NCBI RefSeq assembly: GCF_020297055.1
Contig: NZ_JAIXCQ010000004.1
Coordinates: forward strand, 302,472-366,471
Length of the DNA: 64,000 bases
Reading direction: 5' to 3'
DNA from: Isoptericola luteus
GTDB taxonomy: Bacteria; Actinomycetota; Actinomycetes; Actinomycetales; Cellulomonadaceae
This document shows positions 1 through 9,793 of the stretch, in pieces (within the stretch, counting starts at the first letter, position 1; every line of letters begins with the position of its first letter). The position numbers and the translations under genes are program-made. The notes under the pieces are model-generated. The model made no database searches and had not been told where the DNA came from. It saw nothing but the letters and a program-made list of their open reading frames with translations.

Positions 1-82
1 CCCCACCTGGGGGGGGGCCCCGTTTGGGGGCCGGTCGGGGCCCCATAGCGGGACCAGCCTCCTGTTCGGCGGCCGGAAAGGG
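1..82. other. Window-edge sequence without a gene
   Basis: A G/C-homopolymer-rich stretch with a run of nine G. No start codon with a ribosome binding site, no coding-like frame and no RNA fold I recognise. It lies downstream of the thioesterase gene and may hold its terminator. Confidence 0.4.
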
Positions 83-586
83 TCAGCCGCGGCGGCGGAA
101 GGTCACCGGCTCCTCGACGTACGGCACCCACGCGGCACGCTCGTCCGGGGCGATGCGGCGCGGCTTCCCGGTCGCGGCGTCGACCACCACGATCGTCGTG
201 ACGGCCTTGACGTACGGCCGCCCGCCCGAGGCCGCGCCGAAGCGCGGGAACCCACCCGGGACGCCGTCGTGCACCTCGTAGCAGACCTCGAGGCTCGCCC
301 CGCCGATCGTGCCGATCCACATCTCGACACGGACGGGCGTGCGCGTGAACGCGAGGGGCTGGAGGTACTCGATCTGCTGACCGGCGATCAGGGTGTGCGA
401 CGTTGCGTGCGGGCCGGTGTCGAGGATCGCCGTCGGCCACTCCTCGCCCAGCGCCGCGTCGTCATGCCGCCAGAACGCGGTGATACGCGCGTCCTCCAGC
501 AGCCGGAGCATCGCGACGTTGTTGACGTGCTGGTAGGCGTCGAGGTCGGACCAGCGCAGAGGGACGGGCACGTGCAGACGAGTCAT
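83..586 (-). CDS. Acyl-CoA thioesterase, hotdog fold
   Basis: A 167-residue protein of the 4-hydroxybenzoyl-CoA thioesterase-like family, expected to hydrolyse acyl-CoA in the cytoplasm. The N-terminus carries the family signature WSDLDAYQHVNN (residues about 9-20), where the first Asp and the His-Val-Asn segment line the active site, followed by the long helix typical of a hotdog fold. Length fits a single-domain member. The open frame extends upstream, but only the ATG at 586 gives a normal family N-terminus; an ATG four codons upstream is also possible. Substrate cannot be told. The next gene upstream ends 65 bp away, so co-transcription with the GTPase genes is possible. Confidence 0.85.
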   Translation of the reverse strand: MTRLHVPVPLRWSDLDAYQHVNNVAMLRLLEDARITAFWRHDDAALGEEWPTAILDTGPHATSHTLIAGQQIEYLQPLAFTRTPVRVEMWIGTIGGASLEVCYEVHDGVPGGFPRFGAASGGRPYVKAVTTIVVVDAATGKPRRIAPDERAAWVPYVEEPVTFRRRG

Positions 587-651
587 CCCGGCATCGTCGC
601 ACGGCGTCAGCGCAACCGGCCGCCGGCGGGGACATCTGCCCGGAGGGGGCC

Positions 652-2457
652 TCAGGACGCGGCGATCGACGCCGCCGTACGGCAGTCCGCGAGCGCGGCG
701 AGCTCGTTGCCGACGGGCAGCCGCACCAGCCGGTCGCCCACGCGGGCGACGGCGTCGCGCAAGGCCTTGCGCACCCGCGCCGCCCGACGCCGGGCACCCC
801 AGGCCGCGATCCCGCGGCTCACGAGGGCGAGCAGCAGCCCGCCCAGCAGCCCGCCGAGCGCGAGCAGCGTGGGCCACGGCACCTCGAGGACACCCCCGCC
901 GGACGCGGTGAGGTCGACCGTGAGCACCGGAAGGATCAACGACGGCAGCCGGAAGTACTCCACCGCGGCCGCGGCCGCGAGCCACAGCAGGCCCGCGACG
1001 GCGACCACGAGCAGCAACCACTGCACCGCACCGGCCACGGCCCACCAGCGCGGGCGGCGTGCCGCCTCCAGGCGCGTGCCGACCACGGCCTGGTCGAGCT
1101 CGCCGGGCAGCCGGTCGATCGGCTCCTGGCCGCGCTCGCGGACGGCGAGCGCCCACGCGTCGGGCAGCTGGTCGGTGACCGAGTCGACGTACCGGCGCAC
1201 GGCGGTGGCGGCCGCGGCGCGGACGGCCGGCCGGGCGGTGGGCAGCGAGCTGCGGATCAGCTCAGGACGGTCCTCGGCCGGGCCGTGCCCACCGCCCCCG
1301 GCCGTCACGACAGTGCCACCCGTGCCACCAGGGCCACCAGGGCCACCAGGGCCACCGCGGCGCAGGCCCAGACGACGCAGCGGGTCGCGTCGCAGGTGCG
1401 ACACCCAGCGCGTAGGGGGCCAGCCCGTGGCCAAATGCGCGTCGCGGCGGTGCGTCGCGGCCACGGCGTCGACGACGGTCGGCACTCCCGCGGCGTCCTC
1501 CAGCGCGTCCACGAGATCCGTCGCCGCCCTCCCGGAAGCCGTGACGCGCGCCCCCGGCCCGCACGCCGCCTCGATGCGCTGCGCCACGGCGCGCAGGTCG
1601 GCGGTCAGCCGCGCGGTCGCCGCCTCGCGCCGCGCCGCGGCCTCGGCGAGCAGACCCTTGAGCTGGTCCACCCCCTGGCCGGTGCGTGCCGACAGCGCGA
1701 GCACCCGGGCGCCGTCGAGCCCGTCGGCGACGACGAGACGCCGCAGGTCGGCGAGCAGCGCGTCGACCTCGTCCGCCGCGAGGCGGTCCACCTGGTTGAG
1801 CACGACGACGACCACCTCCGCGCGACCCGCCAGCGGGCGCAGGTAGCGCTCGTGCAGGGCTGCGTCGGCGTACTTCTGCGGGTCGACGACCCACACCAGC
1901 AGGTCCGCCCGCTCGACGAGCCGCTCGGCGCGCACCCGGTGCTCGGTGACGACGGAGTCGTGGTCGGGCAGGTCGAGCAGCACGAGGCCCGTGGTGATGC
2001 CCGCGGGCGGCGACGTGCGCCTGAGCCGGGCAAGTCCCGTGCGCAGAGGGGTCGGCCGAGGTGGCGGGGCGGGATCGCTCGCCCCGGCGCCGTCGTCCAG
2101 CTCCGGCGCCTGCACCTCGTGCCGTCGCCGCACCTCGAGCCAGTCGAGCAGGGGGCCCGCCCCGTCCCCCCACACGGCCGCCACGGCGTGCGCCGTCGTC
2201 GGACGCCGCACGCCGACGGTCGCGACCGCGGACCCGGCGACGGCGTTCAGCACGCTCGACTTGCCGGACCCGGTCGCTCCCGCGAGCGCCACCACCGTGT
2301 GGTCGGCCGAGAGCCCGCCGCGCTCGCGGGCACGCTGGGCGACGGCGCGGGCGTCGTCGAGCAGCGGCACGTCCAGCCGGCCCTCGGCGGCACCGACGGC
2401 GGTCTCGAGCGCGGACGTCCGGTCGGCAAGGTCGATGTGCGCTCCGGTGCGGCTCAC
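652..2457 (-). CDS. Dynamin-like GTPase, A-type member of first pair
   Basis: A 601-residue P-loop GTPase with a C-terminal membrane hairpin. Visible motifs are the P-loop GATGSGKSS (about 60-68), the G3 motif DLPDHDS (about 163) and the G4 motif NQVD (about 220). Two hydrophobic segments near residues 470-500 and 525-550 would anchor it to the membrane. Between the domains lies a Gly/Pro low-complexity patch encoded by 9-bp repeats. The GTG start overlaps the stop of the upstream GTPase gene, so the two are translationally coupled. The layout (GTPase, helical region, paired TM helices, gene pair) recalls bacterial dynamin-like pairs such as Streptomyces DynA/DynB and mycobacterial IniA/IniC. 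A membrane-remodelling role is inferred. Confidence 0.8.
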   Translation of the reverse strand: MSRTGAHIDLADRTSALETAVGAAEGRLDVPLLDDARAVAQRARERGGLSADHTVVALAGATGSGKSSVLNAVAGSAVATVGVRRPTTAHAVAAVWGDGAGPLLDWLEVRRRHEVQAPELDDGAGASDPAPPPRPTPLRTGLARLRRTSPPAGITTGLVLLDLPDHDSVVTEHRVRAERLVERADLLVWVVDPQKYADAALHERYLRPLAGRAEVVVVVLNQVDRLAADEVDALLADLRRLVVADGLDGARVLALSARTGQGVDQLKGLLAEAAARREAATARLTADLRAVAQRIEAACGPGARVTASGRAATDLVDALEDAAGVPTVVDAVAATHRRDAHLATGWPPTRWVSHLRRDPLRRLGLRRGGPGGPGGPGGTGGTVVTAGGGGHGPAEDRPELIRSSLPTARPAVRAAAATAVRRYVDSVTDQLPDAWALAVRERGQEPIDRLPGELDQAVVGTRLEAARRPRWWAVAGAVQWLLLVVAVAGLLWLAAAAAVEYFRLPSLILPVLTVDLTASGGGVLEVPWPTLLALGGLLGGLLLALVSRGIAAWGARRRAARVRKALRDAVARVGDRLVRLPVGNELAALADCRTAASIAAS

Positions 2458-4442
2458 GACGCCCCGTCCTTGCGCCGCAGGACGCGGCGCCAGAAGCCTC
2501 GCCCGTGCGACGTCGTGTCCGCCGCGTCGTCGGCCGTGGTCACCGGCACGCCGTCGATCGTCGGCGGCGCCACCGTGCCCGCCCCGCGCAGCAGGCCACC
2601 GCTCCACGGACGGGTCGTGCCCTCGGGGTCGGGGCGCCCGGCCCGCTCGGCGCGCGCGGCCGCTGCGACGGCGCGGGCGGCCTCGCGCAGCCCGTCGCCG
2701 CCCGCGTCGGCGGTCCCGAGGGCGTCGAGCTGGGCCGTGTACCGCGCCGACTGACCCCGGAGCACCGCGTCCATGCGCCCGGACAGCCGCTCCTTGGCCT
2801 GGGCCGCGAGCCGGCGCACCGCCTCGTCGCCGAAGACCGCCTCCAGCACCTTCTGCGCGACGATCGCCGTCCCGCCGGCGATGCCGATCTCCGCGCCCGT
2901 GAGACCCGCGGTCGACGCGAAGACGAGCACCATGAGGCTCACCCCCAAGGCGTTGACCCCGAACGACACCGCGCGCGCCGTGCCCCGGCGCGAGGCCCCC
3001 TGTTCCCGCACGAGCGCCAGCACGTCGTCCTGCCAGCCGCGGATCTGGGCGGCCACCTCCTCGCGCAGCGTGGCCGGCGCGCGCGACAGGTCGAGCCCGC
3101 TCACGAGCGCGGCACCCGCGGCGTCCCCGCGCCACGCGGCGTGCGTCCGCTCGGCCGCCTGCTCTGCCGCATCGAGCACCACGGACTCGAGCCCGTGCGC
3201 GATGGCCTGCTCGACCTGCGGCCCCTGCTGGGGACGGGCCCGGAAGAAGCCCGCGACGGCGTCGCGCACGCGCCCTACGCCGGCCTCGAACGACCGGAAG
3301 AACTCCCCCGTACCGACGAAGTCCTGCCAGCGCGCGAGGACCTCGCCGCGCAGCAGAGCGCCGTCCGACGTCGCGGCCTCCACCTGGGCGAGGGCGTCGG
3401 CGTGGTGGCGGCGCACGACGTCGCGCAGCCGGGCGTCCGCCGCCTGCTGGGCGTCGGCCGCGTCGGCGAGGTCGACGGCGCGGCGCACGAGGTCGTCGAC
3501 CACGCCGTCCCGGGTCGCCGCCACGACCCGGGTTCGAGCGTCCGGGTCGCCGCCCAGCCCCGAGAGCCAGGTCGCCACCTCGGCGACGGCGTGCTCGGGC
3601 AGGAGGCCGTCGACCAGCGCCCCCGAGCCCGCCTCGGTCGCCTCGGCGAGGACGAACAGCTCCGCGTCGCGCAGACCGCGCTCGCTCATCATCCGGCGCA
3701 GGTCCTCCGCCACCACCTCGGATCCCGGGTCGACCCGGTCCAGGACGATCGCGACCTGCGCCCGCCGCCGTGCCCCGGCCGCCAGCAGGTCCCACGGCAC
3801 GGCGTCGGCGTACCGCGCGGCCGTGGTGACGAACAGCCACAGGTCCGCCGCGGCGAGGAGCTGCGCGGCCAGGTCGCGGTTGGCCACCTCCACCGAGTCG
3901 ACGTCGGGCGCGTCGACCAGCGCCAGACCCTGGGGCAGGGCGTCGCTCGCCACCAGCCGCAGCGCGGCTGCGGCGGCGTGCTCCGGCGGAACGCCCGGGG
4001 CTCCGCCCGAGCCCGAGATGCGGGCCAACCCGGGCAGCACGCGGTCGGTGCTGAACCAGCGCGCGTCGAGGGGATGGTGCACGAGCACCGGAGCACGCGT
4101 CGTCGGGCGGAGCACGCCCGGCGCCGAGACCGGCTCGCCCAGCAACGAGTTCACCAGGGTGGACTTGCCCGCCCCCGTGGAGCCACCCACCACGACGAGC
4201 AGCGGGGCGCTCTCCGCCCGCAGCCGGGGCAGGAGGTAGTCGTCGAGCTGGTCCAGCGCCCGCTGCCGGTCCGTGCGGTCCGGGCCTGACCCCGGCGTCT
4301 CGAGCGGCAGCCGCAGCGCGGCGAGACGAGCGCGCAGGGACTCCAGCGCGGCCGCCAGCGGCGCGGTCCCGGACGGACCCTCGGGACCGTGCCCGGCGTC
4401 GTCCCTGTCCTGCGGGGCGGGCACGGGGTCCGGGTCGGTCAT
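2454..4442 (-). CDS. Dynamin-like GTPase, B-type member of first pair
   Basis: A 662-residue GTPase forming an overlapping pair with the A-type gene downstream. It shows the P-loop GGSTGAGKST (about 86-95), a G3 motif DAPDVDS (about 175) and a G4 motif DRVD (about 232). A hydrophobic double segment lies near residues 495-530, followed by a helical tail. The ATG at 4442 gives a natural N-terminus; the frame also runs further upstream without support. Its P-loop, G3 wording and position match the B-type gene of the second pair, so the two pairs are paralogous. Partner function, probably heteromeric membrane remodelling, is inferred from known bacterial dynamin pairs. Confidence 0.8.
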   Translation of the reverse strand: MTDPDPVPAPQDRDDAGHGPEGPSGTAPLAAALESLRARLAALRLPLETPGSGPDRTDRQRALDQLDDYLLPRLRAESAPLLVVVGGSTGAGKSTLVNSLLGEPVSAPGVLRPTTRAPVLVHHPLDARWFSTDRVLPGLARISGSGGAPGVPPEHAAAAALRLVASDALPQGLALVDAPDVDSVEVANRDLAAQLLAAADLWLFVTTAARYADAVPWDLLAAGARRRAQVAIVLDRVDPGSEVVAEDLRRMMSERGLRDAELFVLAEATEAGSGALVDGLLPEHAVAEVATWLSGLGGDPDARTRVVAATRDGVVDDLVRRAVDLADAADAQQAADARLRDVVRRHHADALAQVEAATSDGALLRGEVLARWQDFVGTGEFFRSFEAGVGRVRDAVAGFFRARPQQGPQVEQAIAHGLESVVLDAAEQAAERTHAAWRGDAAGAALVSGLDLSRAPATLREEVAAQIRGWQDDVLALVREQGASRRGTARAVSFGVNALGVSLMVLVFASTAGLTGAEIGIAGGTAIVAQKVLEAVFGDEAVRRLAAQAKERLSGRMDAVLRGQSARYTAQLDALGTADAGGDGLREAARAVAAAARAERAGRPDPEGTTRPWSGGLLRGAGTVAPPTIDGVPVTTADDAADTTSHGRGFWRRVLRRKDGAS

Positions 4443-4515
4443 AGGCCCAGTGTGCCCATCAGGGACGATCCGTGCAGACCGGCCCGCCGGGCCGGGCGCC
4501 GTCGCGGGCGGGAGA

Positions 4516-5526
4516 TCAGGCGAGCCGGCGCCGCAGCCACGCCACACACACCTCGCCCTGCGCACGCTGGAAGGCGCGCACGTGCGGGATGCCCGGGGGC
4601 GGCGGCTGGAGCGACGCGTGCACGAAGTACCCCGCGAGGGCCACCAGGTACGCCGTCACCGCGTCCTCGTCCGTCCCCGTCGGCAGAGGACGGCGCCGCA
4701 GCGCCTCCTCGGGCGGCGGCCCACCCTCCACCTGGACGGCGGGCAGCATGCCGACGAGGTCGCAGAAGCCTGCGCCCCGCCCCGGGTACGCCCAGTCGAC
4801 GGCGACCGCACCGCCGCGCCCTGGCCCGCCGCAACCTGGCCCGTGGTCACCTGGCCCGTGGCCCCGCGCACGGCTCGGACCACCAGCGACGATCACCGCG
4901 TTGTCGCCGCGCAGGTCGCCGTGGACGAGCCTGTCGCCGGCCACCGCCGAAGCCGCGTCGCGCTCGATCGTCGAGAGCCGGTCCAGGTGCTCGGCCAGCC
5001 ACGGGTCGAACGACGCGAGCCCCGCCGGCCGCTCGTCCGCGAGCCTCCCGGCACGGTCGACGGGCAGCTCGGAGGCGAAGTCGGGCAGCACCCCCACCTC
5101 GACCTCGTGCTCGCCTACCTCGACCGCGAGGTCGAGCACGGCACGCAGCTCGTCGTCCCGCCACGGCTGCGCCGGCACGCGGCCCTCGATCGCGTCGAAG
5201 GCCAGCACGACCCACTCCGGCCCCTGCGCGAGGCCGATCTCCGTCAGCCAGCGCAGGCGCGGGGCGGGCACGCCCTCGCCGAGCAGCGCCGACCGCTCCG
5301 CCTCCTGGCGGTACAGCCGTGCGGTGAGCTCGTGCTCCGTGGGAACCGCCTTGACGAAGACCGGGCCCCGGTCGGTACGCAGCGTGGACGCCAGCCCCTG
5401 GGAGTACCCGCCGTCATGGCTCGTCCAGCCGGTGACCGTCGCCCCGAGCCGCGCCTCGATCCCCGCGCGGACGCCGGCGGGCAGATCGGGCCAGGTGGGG
5501 CGGTCGCGGGTGGTCGTCGCGGTCAT
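4516..5526 (-). CDS. APH-family small-molecule kinase
   Basis: A 336-residue aminoglycoside phosphotransferase/choline-kinase-fold protein. The catalytic loop reads HGDLRGDN (about residue 200), with the later DW motif taking the place of the metal-binding Asp. Between these lies a Gly/Pro/His-rich insertion made by short 15-bp repeats near 4820-4870, which is unusual so close to the active site. Family members phosphorylate hydroxyl groups of antibiotics, sugars or other metabolites; the substrate here is unknown and resistance should not be assumed. It stands alone between the first GTPase pair and ettA. The ATG at 5526 was chosen because upstream translation looks non-coding. Confidence 0.8.
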   Translation of the reverse strand: MTATTTRDRPTWPDLPAGVRAGIEARLGATVTGWTSHDGGYSQGLASTLRTDRGPVFVKAVPTEHELTARLYRQEAERSALLGEGVPAPRLRWLTEIGLAQGPEWVVLAFDAIEGRVPAQPWRDDELRAVLDLAVEVGEHEVEVGVLPDFASELPVDRAGRLADERPAGLASFDPWLAEHLDRLSTIERDAASAVAGDRLVHGDLRGDNAVIVAGGPSRARGHGPGDHGPGCGGPGRGGAVAVDWAYPGRGAGFCDLVGMLPAVQVEGGPPPEEALRRRPLPTGTDEDAVTAYLVALAGYFVHASLQPPPPGIPHVRAFQRAQGEVCVAWLRRRLA

Positions 5527-5638
5527 GGCCGAAGTATCCCGGGACCAGGCGGCCTCCCCCAGCCTTTTCCTGTCGGGGCGCCTGTCCGACGGCCGAGTCC
5601 GACCCCCGGCACGACCACCGGCACGACCACCGCAGCAC

Positions 5639-5674
5639 GACGCCCCCGGCACCGTGAAGGTGCCCGGGGGCGTC
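5639..5674 (-). terminator. Intrinsic terminator of ettA
   Basis: A GC-rich hairpin with about 15 paired bases, one bulged C and a 5-nt loop, just after the ettA stop codon. Confidence 0.7.
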
Positions 5675-5693
5675 GGGAGCAGGCTCGTCGCGG

Positions 5694-7376
<1,683 letters not shown>

Positions 7377-7451
7377 TGGCTCTGCTTCCACCGTTCGATC
7401 GCACGGAGTTGTCTGCGGGGCCGGCGCGTCGTGCGCGCCGGGTCACCCGGG

Positions 7452-7491
7452 CTCCAGCGGGCGCGCTGGAGGACCGGCTACGCGGCCGGTC
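7452..7491 (-). terminator. Double hairpin between ssb and ettA
   Basis: Two adjacent perfect hairpins, an 8-bp stem at 7452-7471 and a 7-bp stem at 7472-7491, lie in the 156-bp gap downstream of the ssb paralogue and upstream of ettA. They could end ssb transcription or form a structured ettA leader. Confidence 0.45.
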
Positions 7492-7532
7492 CCCCAGCCT
7501 ACGCGACCCGACGCGGGGCTGCGCCGGGTCCG

Positions 7533-8147
7533 TCACGCGCGCGCCGGCTCCTGCTCCTCGGCGTCCACCCCGTCGGTGGTGCCTGCCGTGCCGGGGCCGG
7601 CGGGACTCGCGGAGGCGTCGGGGCCGGCCGTGGCCCACGGGTCCGGCGGCACGAGCGACGACGCGTCGTCGGGCACGGCGACACCGCGCTCGAGGCCTCC
7701 GGGCTCGTGGTCGCCCCGCTCCTGGTCGCCTCGGTCGGGACCGGCGTGCTTCTCGACCCTGGCAAAGCGCACCATGCCGCGGGTCGCGTCGACGCCGACC
7801 TGCTGGGCGTCGACGACCAGCCGGGACCGCCGCTCGGTGATCGTCGTGGTGCCGCCGCCCGGGAGCTCGTGCACGCGCTCCGTCTCCCACTCCTCGAGGC
7901 CGAGGCGCCCGACGACGACGACCGGGTCGCCCTTGCGCAGCGACAGGCTCACGTGCCGGGCCCGGTCACGGAACAGCTTGACCGTGAACCAGAGCGTGTC
8001 GCCGTCCTTCCACTCGCCGGTCCGGGGGTCCCGAACCCGCCGGGTGCTCGCGAGGCGGAAGGTGGTCCACTCCGTACCGTTCGCCGAGGTGGCCAGGGCA
8101 GGCTCCGTGCCCGCGTGGCCGACGACCGTGACGTTGACGTCGCTCAT
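7533..8147 (-). CDS. Single-stranded DNA-binding protein paralogue
   Basis: A 204-residue protein with an N-terminal OB fold (about residues 1-110) starting MSDVNVTVVGHAGTEP and containing the ssDNA-binding strands WTTFRLAST and LWFTVKLF. A strong AGGAGG site precedes the ATG. The C-terminal tail is disordered and ends EEQEPARA, lacking the acidic D-D-x-P-F tip that recruits partners in the canonical SSB. It is therefore probably a second, specialised SSB rather than the main replicative one, which in actinobacteria sits between rpsF and rpsR. It follows the second GTPase pair by 50 bp and may be co-transcribed. Confidence 0.85.
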   Translation of the reverse strand: MSDVNVTVVGHAGTEPALATSANGTEWTTFRLASTRRVRDPRTGEWKDGDTLWFTVKLFRDRARHVSLSLRKGDPVVVVGRLGLEEWETERVHELPGGGTTTITERRSRLVVDAQQVGVDATRGMVRFARVEKHAGPDRGDQERGDHEPGGLERGVAVPDDASSLVPPDPWATAGPDASASPAGPGTAGTTDGVDAEEQEPARA

Positions 8148-8197
8148 GCGTCCTCCTGTGCTCGGGGCCGGCGAGGTGCCGGCCGACCGGCCCAGGA

Positions 8198-9793
8198 TCA
8201 GCCGCGCGAGCCCGCGGGCGCCGCCCCCGCCGTCCCCTCGGTGGACGACGTGCCGAGCGCGTCGGCTGTGGGCAGCCTCAGGGCCCCGGTGAGCGGTGCT
8301 GCGGCAGGAAGCTCCGTGGCCGCCTGCGCGAGCTCGCGCACCCTGCGGTGCTCCACCAGGAGCTTCTGCGTCGGCTCCCCCAGACCCTCGGTGAGCACCC
8401 GCTCGAGCGCGGCACGGCCCGCCGACGCGACGGCCTGCTCGCGCCGGCTCGCCAGCTTCCGGCGGGTGCCCACCCCGACGAGCGCCGCCACCGCGGCGCC
8501 CGCGGCCAGCAGACCGGCGAGGCAGAGGATCACCACGGGCCACGGGTCGGCGAGGTCGAGCACTCCGGTCATCGCCAGCACGCCGGCCACGGCGACGAGC
8601 ACCGCGAGACCCGCCAGCGCCCAGGCCGTGCGGCGCAGCAGGCGCGCCCGCGCCGGCCCACGCACGTCGAGCGAGACCCCGCGCAGGGCGCCCGCCACCG
8701 CCGTCCGGAGCTGGTCGGCCCCTGCGACGGACTCCGCGAGCGATCGCTGCCAGCCCGGCCGCAACGAGGCACCGGCGCGCGTCAGCCAGCGCGCCCGCGA
8801 CAGCGCCACGGCGTCACGGTCCGGCGGGGGCACCTCCGGGTGCCCGTAGCCGTTGCGCACCGCGTTGCCGACCTGGCTCGCCACCGAGCGGAGGCCGGTC
8901 GCCGCCACCAGCGCGTCCAGCTCGCGCTCGACGGCCGGCCCCATCTGCCACGGCACCTCGGCGGGCGTCTGCGCCAACAGGACCCGCGCCGCCGAGTCCA
9001 GCTCCGCGGCAGCACGCCCCGCGGCGACGGACCGGCGCGAGCAGGCCTCCTCCAGCAGCGACCGGAACTGCTCCACGCCCTCGCCGCTGCGCGCGGACAC
9101 CTCCTGCACGACGACCCCGGTGAGGCCGTCGTCGGCCAGCAGCCTGCGCAGGTCGCCGACGAGGTTGACGCGCTGCGCCTCGGGGACCGTGTCGACCTGG
9201 TTGAGGAGGACGACCATCGACGCCTCCGACCCGACGGCGGACCGCAGGTAGCCGGAGTGCAGGGCGTCGTCGGCGTACTTCTGCGGGTCCACCACCCACA
9301 CCAGCAGGTCGACCAGCGGCAGCACCCGGTCCACCACCTCGCGGTGGGCGGGCTCGACCGAGTCGTGGTCGGGCAGGTCGAGCAGCACCAGGCCGGCGAG
9401 CAGGCGCTCGTCGCCACCGTCGAGCTCCCCGCTCTGGACGATCCGTCGCTCGCGGTCGACGCCCACCCAGTCGAGCAGCGCCTCGGCGTCGTCGGACCAG
9501 GAGCACGCGGTGACCCGGGCCGTCGTGGGCCGCTTGACCCCGACGTCCGCGAAGCTCAGCCGGGACACCTTGTTGAACAGGCTCGACTTGCCCGACCCGG
9601 TGCCGCCCGCGAACGCGACGACCGTGTGGTCCACGCCGAGCGCGAGGCGCTCGCGCACCCCGGAGACCGCGGTCGACACCCGTCGGGACGTCTCGTCGTC
9701 GAGACGCGGCCCGGCGATGCTCAGGGCCTCGGCCAGGTCCTCGGTCCTGGCACGGAGCGTGGCGTCGTCGGATCGATGCCCGGTGGCGCTCAT
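8198..9793 (-). CDS. Dynamin-like GTPase, A-type member of second pair
   Basis: A 531-residue GTPase paralogous to the A-type protein of the first pair. Motifs are P-loop GGTGSGKSS (about 63-71), G3 DLPDHDS and G4 NQVD, with the segment LLVWVVDPQKYADDALH nearly identical in both A proteins. Two TM helices lie near residues 391-411 and 418-445, followed by a helical tail. Its ATG overlaps the stop codon of the upstream B-type gene. It lacks the Gly-rich insertion of the first A protein. A membrane-associated role with its partner is inferred. Confidence 0.8.
   Translation of the reverse strand: MSATGHRSDDATLRARTEDLAEALSIAGPRLDDETSRRVSTAVSGVRERLALGVDHTVVAFAGGTGSGKSSLFNKVSRLSFADVGVKRPTTARVTACSWSDDAEALLDWVGVDRERRIVQSGELDGGDERLLAGLVLLDLPDHDSVEPAHREVVDRVLPLVDLLVWVVDPQKYADDALHSGYLRSAVGSEASMVVLLNQVDTVPEAQRVNLVGDLRRLLADDGLTGVVVQEVSARSGEGVEQFRSLLEEACSRRSVAAGRAAAELDSAARVLLAQTPAEVPWQMGPAVERELDALVAATGLRSVASQVGNAVRNGYGHPEVPPPDRDAVALSRARWLTRAGASLRPGWQRSLAESVAGADQLRTAVAGALRGVSLDVRGPARARLLRRTAWALAGLAVLVAVAGVLAMTGVLDLADPWPVVILCLAGLLAAGAAVAALVGVGTRRKLASRREQAVASAGRAALERVLTEGLGEPTQKLLVEHRRVRELAQAATELPAAAPLTGALRLPTADALGTSSTEGTAGAAPAGSRG

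Noticed and set aside
652-3840. A single long frame of over 1000 residues covering the A1 GTPase and most of B1
   Set aside because: The upstream part is the wrong frame of the B1 gene with Arg/Gly-rich non-protein-like sequence. The real start is the GTG overlapping the B1 stop.
4516-5526. Antibiotic-resistance aminoglycoside kinase
   Set aside because: Only the general kinase fold is visible; nothing identifies an antibiotic as substrate.
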